Assembly (NCBI GenBank): GCA_029052615.1
Contig: JAIDIR010000178.1
Location: 1-5,579 of the forward strand
Direction: 5' to 3'
DNA from: Clostridia bacterium
Lineage (GTDB): Bacteria > Bacillota > Clostridia > Christensenellales > Borkfalkiaceae
DNA length: 5,579 nt
Within the stretch, counting starts at the first letter, position 1, and each line of letters starts with the position of its first letter. A program made the translations under genes and the position numbers. The notes beneath the pieces were generated by a model, which searched no databases, was not told the origin of the DNA, and worked only from the letters and a program-made list of their open reading frames with translations. Shown in pieces: positions 1 through 5,579 of the stretch.

Positions 1-313
1 TTGCACGCTCTCCTCGCCCGAAAGCGTGCGCATACCGCGCAGCGATTATTCGCTGAGAATGGTGCAGAGAATCCGTGACGAGGCGCACCGTTTCGCCGTA
101 ACCTACTTCCGCAACCTGCACTCGAAGAGCAGTCTTTCGAGTATTCTGGACGGCATCGAGGGCGTGGGCAAGCGCAAGCGAATTGCGCTTATGGAAAAAT
201 TTTCGAATATAGAAAAAATTATGAACGCAACCGAGGAACAACTTGCCGAAACGGAGGGTATAGGCCCCGCGCTTGCAAAGAAAATAAAGACTTATTTTAA
301 CGAGAACTTATGA
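1..313 (+). CDS. uvrC: UvrC, excinuclease ABC subunit C, C-terminal 103 residues (5' partial)
   Basis: UvrC is the dual-incision nuclease of UvrABC nucleotide excision repair. The reading frame is open from base 2, so the gene enters from the left; the GTG at 26 is an internal Val codon, not a start. Visible first is the end of the RNase H-like nuclease domain that makes the 5' incision, with the near-invariant RIRDEAHRFA block. Its His (bases 86-88) corresponds by family knowledge to the histidine of the catalytic DDH triad. A tandem helix-hairpin-helix DNA-binding domain follows, with hairpins GIEGVGKRKR (about 158-187) and TEGIGPALAKK (about 254-286). The protein ends just after it, as UvrC normally does. 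The GIY-YIG domain, UVR motif and most of the nuclease domain lie outside the window. The TGA stop is embedded in the ATGA that starts the next gene. Identity is very secure. Confidence 0.96.
   Translation, partial: CTLSSPESVRIPRSDYSLRMVQRIRDEAHRFAVTYFRNLHSKSSLSSILDGIEGVGKRKRIALMEKFSNIEKIMNATEEQLAETEGIGPALAKKIKTYFNENL
310..313 (+). other. ATGA start/stop overlap, uvrC to HAD gene
   Basis: The ATG of the HAD gene (310-312) and the TGA of uvrC (311-313) share bases, the classic layout for re-initiation by a terminating ribosome. The 20 bases upstream hold only a weak GAGAA, and no other start codon nearby in the HAD frame would place motif I correctly. Coupling is inferred from the layout. Confidence 0.7.
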
Positions 314-1143
314 AAAAACTCAACTGTAAACTCATCGTTTCGGACTTTGACGGCACGCTTGCCAACTCTCAAAACGAGGTGCCCGACGAGGTCGTAAAAG
401 CAATAAATTCGTATATTTCGGGCGGCGGAATTTTTGCCGTATGCGCGGGGCGCATATTGCCCTCAATCCTGCCGCGCGTGCGCACGCTCGGCTTAAAGGG
501 GCTGGTTATCGCCTGCCAGGGTTCGGTCATCGCCGACATTCAGACGGGTAAATTGCTGCGCGACGTCGGCTTTACCAACGCGCAGACTGCCGAAATATGC
601 GCCGCTTTGGAAGAGCTTGAAAGTAACGTGCAGGTATATAATAACGAAGGTTTTTACAGTGATTTGCCGGCGGACGAAAAGCATCTCAATCTGTACGAAA
701 GCATAATAGGAGTGCAGGCGCGACACGTCCAAACGCCGCTTTCAAAGTACGTTGCGGATAGCCGCGAAAGGTTTAACAAGGTTGCGGCTCTCTGCCGTCC
801 CGAGGACCAGGAGCAGCTGTATTCGGAGCTTTTAAAGCGCTTCGGAAATAAATACGACGTCACTTGCAGCGCCAAGGTGCTTGTCGAAATTTCGCCTTAC
901 GGTGAAACCAAGGGCCGGGCGGTGGAATTTCTCGCGCAGCATTACGGCGTGGAAATAGGCAAAACCTGCGCCGTAGGCGACAATCTTAACGACCTTTCCA
1001 TGATTGAAACGGCGGGCTACGGCGTGGCTGTCGGCAATGCGGCAAAGGGGCTTATCGACAGGGCAAAACACGTCACGGTGACCAACGACGAGGGCGCAAT
1101 TGCAAGGGTAATTAAGGACTTCGGGTACACTCAAAATGACTGA
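310..1143 (+). CDS. Cof-type HAD-IIB family hydrolase with altered motif II
   Basis: This 277-residue protein has the length and layout of the Cof/YbiV-like subfamily IIB haloacid dehalogenase phosphatases, cytosolic Mg2+-dependent enzymes acting on sugar phosphates and other small phosphorylated metabolites. Motif I is DFDGT (residues 12-16; nucleophile Asp12, acid/base Asp14). Motif III Lys is probably Lys201 in GETKG. Motif IV is GDNLND (223-228), followed by the usual AGYGVAVGNA segment. Residues about 83-195 would form the C2-type cap that sets substrate choice. Motif II, normally ATGR or ASG, reads CAGR (45-48), so the phosphate-contacting Thr/Ser is Ala46. The usual NGA motif after it is QGS (70-72). 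The acid residues are intact, so activity may be reduced or altered rather than lost. The start at 310 overlaps the uvrC stop and lacks a clear Shine-Dalgarno sequence. Substrate cannot be told from sequence. Confidence 0.9.
   Translation: MKKLNCKLIVSDFDGTLANSQNEVPDEVVKAINSYISGGGIFAVCAGRILPSILPRVRTLGLKGLVIACQGSVIADIQTGKLLRDVGFTNAQTAEICAALEELESNVQVYNNEGFYSDLPADEKHLNLYESIIGVQARHVQTPLSKYVADSRERFNKVAALCRPEDQEQLYSELLKRFGNKYDVTCSAKVLVEISPYGETKGRAVEFLAQHYGVEIGKTCAVGDNLNDLSMIETAGYGVAVGNAAKGLIDRAKHVTVTNDEGAIARVIKDFGYTQND
1136..1143 (+). other. 8-base stop/start overlap, HAD gene to U32 gene
   Basis: The U32 ATG at 1136 lies just inside the end of the HAD gene, whose TGA is at 1141-1143. The barrel motif ILAPAGD begins at the fourth codon, the usual position for the family, so this start is very likely right despite the poor ribosome site. 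Translational coupling is inferred. Confidence 0.65.
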
Positions 1144-3319
1144 AATTCTGGCGCCTGCGGGCGACGAAAAGAGCGCTTACGCCGCAATCAATGCGGGCGC
1201 GGACGCAATATATCTGGGTTTGTCGGCGTTTTCCGCAAGGAGCAGCGCGGCAAATTTCGGCTTTGAAGCGCTTGAAAAGCTAATCGCGCACGGCCACGCG
1301 CTCGGCGTAAAAATTTACGTCGCAATGAACACGCTCGTCAAGGATAGCGAGCTTGAAGAGTTCGTTAAAACGGCGGTGGAGGTACACAACGCAGGGGCGG
1401 ACGCCATCATTATACAGGATATATATCTCGGCGCGTATCTCAAAAAGACCTATCCGCAGATGTGTCTGCACCTGTCCACACAGGCGGGAATATGCAACGC
1501 CTACGGCGCTCAGTACGCCAAGGAACTGGGTTTTTCGCGAGTTATTCTGGCAAGAGAAACCAAGCTTGCCGACGTTAAAGAAATTTCTAAAATAATCGAA
1601 ACGGAAGTGTTCGTTCAGGGCGCGCTTTGCACCTGCTTTTCGGGGCAGTGCTATCTGTCATCGTTCGCGGGCGGAAACAGCGGCAACCGCGGCAAATGCA
1701 AGCAGCCCTGCCGCAAGCGCTACAGGATTGACCGCAAAGGTTTTACCGATTACGCTTACCGTATTTCGCTTTCCGATCTGAACGCGGACTCGGGGCTTGA
1801 AGAGCTTATAAGCGCGGGCGCTTCGTCCTTTAAAATAGAGGGCAGAATGAGGCGCCCCGAGTACGTTGCCGCCGCAGTAAAATACTATAAAAAATTGCTT
1901 TCGGACAGCGCGGAAAGCTGTGATTTGTCGGCTTTAAAGCGCACTTACAACAGGGGAAATTATACCAAGGGGCTGACTTTCGGACAGGACAAATCACTTA
2001 TTTCTTCCGCCGTTCAGGGACATATCGGAGAGTATCTCGGCACGGTTGCGGTTGAAAACGGCAAGTATCTCTGCCGCACTTCTGAACGGTGCGCGGAGGG
2101 GGATGCGTTCAAAATTTTAAGGGACGGAATGGAGCTTTGCGGCGCGTTATTTTCGACCTCCGCAAGGGGCGGTTTTTACCTCAAAAGCTCCACCCGTTTA
2201 AAGAACGGCGACAAGGTTTTTATCACCACCGACGCGCGTTTGAACAGCCGTTTACTGGACGGAAAAAGAACGCTGAAAATATGCCTTTCGGCTGAATTTT
2301 CGGCGGACGAAATTTCGTGCGTCTATCTCAACGGAAAACGGTACGAAGCCGACTTTAAAGCCGAGCGCGCGCAGGACAGACCGCTCACCTCAGACGACGT
2401 AAAACGCTGCTTCGATAAGGTTGATACCTACCCGTTCGAAATAGAGTACGGCGATATTTCGATAGGCGAAAGCGTCTTCGTTCCGTCGTCCTTTTTAAAT
2501 GCTTTCAGGCGCAACGTTTACGCTCAATTTTTTAAGGAAACGGCAGACAACGGAAACAAAAAAATTGAGGAGGTGCAGCCTCTTCCCGTGCCGCAAAAAC
2601 CGCAAAAAAATTCGATGACTGCGGTTATTGCACGCACCTTAAACGGCGTTAAAGCCGATATCGGAGTACTTAAACCCGACGCTTATCAAGGCGACCTTTC
2701 CGCGCTCTGCAAGGACTTTGACGGACAGAAATTTTTATATCTTCCGTCCTACATTACGGGTGAGGAAATTGAACGCATAAAACCGCTTATTTTACCGTTC
2801 GACGGCATATATTGCGGGGGCAATTACGCCGTGGCACTTGCGAAAGACTTAAGTAAAAAGCTCTTTGCAGGGGCAGGCTTCAACCTTTTCAACTCGCTTT
2901 CGCTCGACTTATGCCCCGCCGATTACGCCGTGCTTTCCAAGGAGCTGACCGTTGCGGAAGCCAAGCCACTTGCACGTTCCAACACGTTCTATCTGACCGC
3001 CGGCGATATAAAGGTTATGGACCTGATTTACTGTCCTTTCGGCAAGTCGTGCAGGGAGTGCGACAAGCGCGCTTTCTATACTCTGACCGACGAAAATAAC
3101 CGCGCCTTTCCTATGCGCAGGTACAAAGTCGGAGAGTGCCGCTTCGAGCTTTTTAACTGCGCGAAACTCATTTCCGAAAATTCTTTCACAGGCACGCTTG
3201 CGGAGCTCGTTTCAACCGAAAATCCCGCACGCTTCAACGGTAAAATAGGCGACGCGGAATATCTTAAAAATACTTTCAAAAACTATACTAAGGGGCACAC
3301 TCAAACGCCCGTGTTGTGA
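1136..3319 (+). CDS. U32 family protein with DUF3656 (RlhA-like, probable Fe-S RNA hydroxylase)
   Basis: The 727-residue protein opens with the U32 TIM-barrel start (ILAPAGD, AGADAIYLG). It carries the full U32 signature at 157-175, E-x-F-x2-G-A-L-C-x4-G-x-C-x-L-S, then GKCKQPCR. Cys165, Cys172, Cys188 and Cys192 are the likely Fe-S ligands. Residues about 280-370 look beta-rich; 372-465 fit DUF3656 (RPLTSDD, YPFEIE, VPSSFLNAFRR). A Pro/Gln/Lys linker (about 472-493) leads to a C-terminal domain ending in CPFGKSCREC and two more cysteines. U32 members were called peptidases or collagenases, but E. coli RlhA, with the same U32-DUF3656 layout (about 650 residues), is needed for hydroxylation of 23S rRNA C2501, and TrhP acts on tRNA. 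RNA hydroxylation is therefore the better guess; the substrate is not proven. No signal peptide is seen. The start overlaps the HAD gene by 8 bases; the only purine-rich AAGGA (1114-1118) is too distant for a normal ribosome site. Confidence 0.9.
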   Translation: MTEILAPAGDEKSAYAAINAGADAIYLGLSAFSARSSAANFGFEALEKLIAHGHALGVKIYVAMNTLVKDSELEEFVKTAVEVHNAGADAIIIQDIYLGAYLKKTYPQMCLHLSTQAGICNAYGAQYAKELGFSRVILARETKLADVKEISKIIETEVFVQGALCTCFSGQCYLSSFAGGNSGNRGKCKQPCRKRYRIDRKGFTDYAYRISLSDLNADSGLEELISAGASSFKIEGRMRRPEYVAAAVKYYKKLLSDSAESCDLSALKRTYNRGNYTKGLTFGQDKSLISSAVQGHIGEYLGTVAVENGKYLCRTSERCAEGDAFKILRDGMELCGALFSTSARGGFYLKSSTRLKNGDKVFITTDARLNSRLLDGKRTLKICLSAEFSADEISCVYLNGKRYEADFKAERAQDRPLTSDDVKRCFDKVDTYPFEIEYGDISIGESVFVPSSFLNAFRRNVYAQFFKETADNGNKKIEEVQPLPVPQKPQKNSMTAVIARTLNGVKADIGVLKPDAYQGDLSALCKDFDGQKFLYLPSYITGEEIERIKPLILPFDGIYCGGNYAVALAKDLSKKLFAGAGFNLFNSLSLDLCPADYAVLSKELTVAEAKPLARSNTFYLTAGDIKVMDLIYCPFGKSCRECDKRAFYTLTDENNRAFPMRRYKVGECRFELFNCAKLISENSFTGTLAELVSTENPARFNGKIGDAEYLKNTFKNYTKGHTQTPVL

Positions 3320-3325
3320 CGTATG
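3317..3325 (+). other. In-frame TGA-CGT-ATG junction between the U32 gene and mutS2
   Basis: The U32 stop TGA (3317-3319), one CGT codon, and the mutS2 ATG (3323-3325) lie in a single reading frame. No Shine-Dalgarno sequence precedes the ATG, so mutS2 translation probably relies on ribosomes that have just finished the U32 gene. The base after the stop is C, a context known to make UGA termination less efficient in E. coli, so a small amount of read-through fusion is possible. Confidence 0.6.
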
Positions 3326-5579
3326 GAAAACGCAAATATTCAAAAACTCGAACTTGATAAAATACTTGCCGCGTGCTCTTCGTTTGCCTGCCTGCAAGCG
3401 ACAAAAGACGCGCTTAAAAACCTGACGCCGTCGGGCGATTTACAGGAGGTGCGCGAGCGGCTTTCACTGACCGCGGAATGTGATAAACTTCTGTTCCGTT
3501 ACGGTGTCGGCAAGGTGGAATATTTCCCCGACGTAAGCGCGCTTATAGTCCGCGCTTCCAAGGGCTCGGCGCTGTCCTGCGCGGAGCTTCTGGACGTCAA
3601 CGCTCTCTTACGTTCGGCTCGCATTGCCTACCGTTCGATAAGCGGAGTGGAAGATAATGAAATATTGAAAATCAAGCAAATCGCGGCGCGGCTGTATTTC
3701 GACGAAAATCTGGAAAACGATATAGCCGAAAAAATAATTTCGGCGGAGCAGGTCAGCGATTTTGCAAGCGATACGCTGTATTCCATCCGTTCAAAAATCA
3801 AGAGCCTTAACGAGAGGATAAGGGGTGCTCTTTCCGAATACGTTACGGGCAGTAACGCCGCCTATTTGCAGGACGGCATAGTGACGATAAGAAACGATAG
3901 GTACGTCATTCCCGTCAAGGCTGAACACAAGGGCAAAATCAAGGGCTTCGTGCACGACCGTTCACAGTCGGGCGCAACCTTTTTTATCGAGCCGGAATAC
4001 GTGCTCAATCTCAACAACGAACTCATATCTTTAACGATTGACGAAAGGGAAGAGGTCGAGCGCATTTTGAAAGCTCTTTCCGCGCGCGTCGGTGCAATGC
4101 GCGAAAGACTGGAAACCGACACGGAAGTGCTTTCCGAAATCGACGGCTACTTTGCAAGGGCGGAATACGCCTATTCCATAAAGGCGGTCTGCCCGCAGGT
4201 CAACAAGCGCGGATATATCAACATTATTAAGGGGCGTCACCCGCTCATCGAAAAGGAAAAGGTCGTGCCCGTCTCGCTTGAACTCGGCAGGGACTATTCT
4301 TACCTTTTACTTAGCGGCGCCAACACGGGCGGCAAAACGGTCACCTTAAAGATGGCTGGTCTGTTCTGTCTGATGGCGGAGTGCGGCTTGTTCATTCCCG
4401 CAGCGGTGGGCAGCGAGGTGTGCGCGTTTTCAAACGTCTTCTGCGACCTGGGCGACAGCCAGAGCATAGAGGAAAGTCTTTCGACCTTTTCCAGTCATAT
4501 GACTACGGTTGCAGCTATATGCAACCGGGTGGACGGCGACAGCCTCGTGCTTATCGACGAGCTGGGCGGCGGCACCAATCCCGACGAGGGGCAGGCGCTT
4601 GCGCGTGCGGTCACCGAATATCTTTTAAAGGCGGGCAGTAAGGGCATAATCACCACGCATTTCACCGCGCTTAAAGAGTTCGCCTATTCTCTCGGCGGCA
4701 TTGAAAACGCGGCGATGCAATTCGACACCGCAACGCTCAAACCGCTGTATAGCATTAAGATAGGTCTTGCGGGCGCAAGCAACGCGCTTGCCGTTTCCCG
4801 CCGTCTGGGCATGAACCCCGAAATTTTAGAGAGGGCGGAAGGCTATCTTTCCGACGAGGGCAGAACTTACGACAATATTTTAAAGAGAGCGGAAGAGAGC
4901 CGTCTTGAGGCGCAGGAAGCCAAGGACAGGGCGGCGGCGCTTCAAGCGGAATGGCAGGCGAAGTGCGACGAGGCGAAAAAGCTGGTTGCAACGCTTGAAA
5001 AGGAAAGGAAGAGCCTTGCGGCAAATGTCCGCGCTGAAAGTCGGCGGCTTATCAACGAGCGCACGGCGCGCGCCGAGGAATTGCTTGCGGAAATCGAAGG
5101 AATATTTTCAAAGGAAGAAATTTCGCAGACAGAGCTTATCCGTGCGCGCACTTTGAAAAACAGGATTAAGGACGAAGGTTACGAAAAGGAAGAAGTAATC
5201 ACCGTGGACGGCTATTTGCCCGCCGACGAAAAAAATATCAAGGCGGGTGCGGCGGTGTTCGTCGAAAGTCTGCAAAGCCGCGGCGTTGTGCTTTCGTTCA
5301 ATCCCAAAAAGGGCGAAGCCGAAGTTGCATGCGGAAGCATAAAGCTGCGCGTGGGTCTTAAAGATTTGAAATTTATTCCCCAGCAGCAGACACAGAATAA
5401 AAAAGCAAAGCCGTCGGAAAAGGTTAAAGTGGTCAGAAAATTTTCACCCTCGCAGCCGCTTTTCGAAATCAATGTCATCGGTATGAACGTGGAGGAAGCG
5501 CTTGAAGAAGTCGAAAACTTTCTCGACAAGTCGCTTACCGACAATCTGGAACAGGTAAAAATAATTCACGGTGTGGGCA
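3323..5579 (+). CDS. mutS2: MutS2, Smr-domain MutS-family ATPase (3' partial, 752 residues visible)
   Basis: The frame runs open from ATG 3323 to the right edge. There is no mismatch-recognition domain, as expected for MutS2 rather than MutS. Residues 1 to about 290 are the MutS2 N-terminal and lever/core region, including QDGIVTIRNDRYVIPVK near 182. The ABC-type ATPase has Walker A GANTGGKT (332-339; usually GPNTGGKT), the signature loop GDSQSIEESLSTFSSHM (377-393) and Walker B LVLIDE (408-413, Glu413 catalytic). A charged coiled coil covers about 518-600, a KOW-like beta domain about 636-686, and a basic linker about 687-713. The Smr domain then starts (EINVIGM, 715-721) and reaches HGVG (749-752) before the edge. 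About 30-40 residues are probably missing. MutS2 was linked to suppressing recombination; in B. subtilis it is reported to act on collided ribosomes. The start lies 3 bases after the U32 stop, in the same frame, without a Shine-Dalgarno site. Confidence 0.95.
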   Translation, partial: MENANIQKLELDKILAACSSFACLQATKDALKNLTPSGDLQEVRERLSLTAECDKLLFRYGVGKVEYFPDVSALIVRASKGSALSCAELLDVNALLRSARIAYRSISGVEDNEILKIKQIAARLYFDENLENDIAEKIISAEQVSDFASDTLYSIRSKIKSLNERIRGALSEYVTGSNAAYLQDGIVTIRNDRYVIPVKAEHKGKIKGFVHDRSQSGATFFIEPEYVLNLNNELISLTIDEREEVERILKALSARVGAMRERLETDTEVLSEIDGYFARAEYAYSIKAVCPQVNKRGYINIIKGRHPLIEKEKVVPVSLELGRDYSYLLLSGANTGGKTVTLKMAGLFCLMAECGLFIPAAVGSEVCAFSNVFCDLGDSQSIEESLSTFSSHMTTVAAICNRVDGDSLVLIDELGGGTNPDEGQALARAVTEYLLKAGSKGIITTHFTALKEFAYSLGGIENAAMQFDTATLKPLYSIKIGLAGASNALAVSRRLGMNPEILERAEGYLSDEGRTYDNILKRAEESRLEAQEAKDRAAALQAEWQAKCDEAKKLVATLEKERKSLAANVRAESRRLINERTARAEELLAEIEGIFSKEEISQTELIRARTLKNRIKDEGYEKEEVITVDGYLPADEKNIKAGAAVFVESLQSRGVVLSFNPKKGEAEVACGSIKLRVGLKDLKFIPQQQTQNKKAKPSEKVKVVRKFSPSQPLFEINVIGMNVEEALEEVENFLDKSLTDNLEQVKIIHGVG

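Noticed and set aside
26..313. A 95-residue gene starting at GTG 26
   Set aside because: The frame is open upstream to the window edge and the residues match the interior of UvrC; the GTG is an internal Val codon.
832..1134. Minus-strand 100-codon open frame
   Set aside because: Fully antisense to HAD motifs III and IV, which are clearly coding; no family features or ribosome site.
311..3319. Possible UGA recoding, because all three stops are TGA and Trp is rare
   Set aside because: There is no in-frame TGA inside any gene, each protein ends where its family ends, and the single Trp uses TGG.
1136..3319. Secreted collagenase or protease function for the U32 protein
   Set aside because: No signal peptide or protease catalytic motif is visible; the Fe-S type cysteines and DUF3656 fit the RNA-hydroxylating U32 branch better.
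3320..3322. Intergenic promoter or terminator between genes
   Set aside because: The only non-coding stretch in the window is 3 bases; no room for such elements, and no clear hairpin plus T-run was seen inside the genes.
3444..3451. AGGAGGTG inside mutS2
   Set aside because: It encodes Gln-Glu-Val in a typical N-terminal MutS2 segment, with no plausible downstream start leading to a domain; coincidental codon choice.
4381..4641. Plus-strand open frame rich in Arg and Gly
   Set aside because: It is an out-of-frame reading of the MutS2 ATPase region, where Walker B and the signature loop are intact in the real frame.
5212..5544. Minus-strand 110-codon open frame
   Set aside because: It lies antisense to the KOW and Smr part of MutS2, is low-complexity Ser/Phe-rich as expected from the complement of Glu/Lys codons, and has no recognisable motif.

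Overview
The window is coding from edge to edge. It holds four co-directional plus-strand genes: the 3' end of uvrC, a Cof-type HAD hydrolase, a long U32/DUF3656 protein of the RlhA type, and mutS2 running off the right edge. About 1,859 codons are packed with an ATGA overlap, an 8-base overlap and a 3-base gap. I see no room for, and no sign of, an internal promoter, terminator, RNA gene, repeat array or mobile element.

The gene content (MutS2 of the long Smr-bearing type, U32 with DUF3656, Cof-like HAD, UvrC), the near-balanced base composition and the mixed GCG/CGC and AAA/ATA codon use suggest a Bacillota/Clostridia-type genome, perhaps an uncultured gut lineage. This is inference; no marker here fixes the taxon.

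Layout: 1-313 is the UvrC tail, with the catalytic-type His of RDEAHRFA and a tandem helix-hairpin-helix domain. 310-1143 is the HAD hydrolase; its motif II Thr/Ser is replaced by Ala. 1136-3319 is the 727-residue U32 protein, with a perfect U32 signature, four likely Fe-S cysteines, DUF3656 and a C-terminal domain with its own cysteine cluster. 3323-5579 is MutS2, complete up to the HGxG region of the Smr domain; the last few dozen residues lie outside the window.

Working together: tight packing and the lack of good Shine-Dalgarno sites suggest one transcript with translational coupling. UvrC is a DNA-repair protein. MutS2 was long grouped with repair and recombination but is reported to act on collided ribosomes in Bacillus subtilis. 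RlhA-type U32 proteins hydroxylate rRNA. The last two genes may therefore share a ribosome theme.

I find no convincing new multi-gene system. The main oddities are divergent motifs in three proteins (HAD motif II, MutS2 Smr motifs, a cysteine cluster in U32), an in-frame UGA-C junction between U32 and MutS2, and near-absence of tryptophan.
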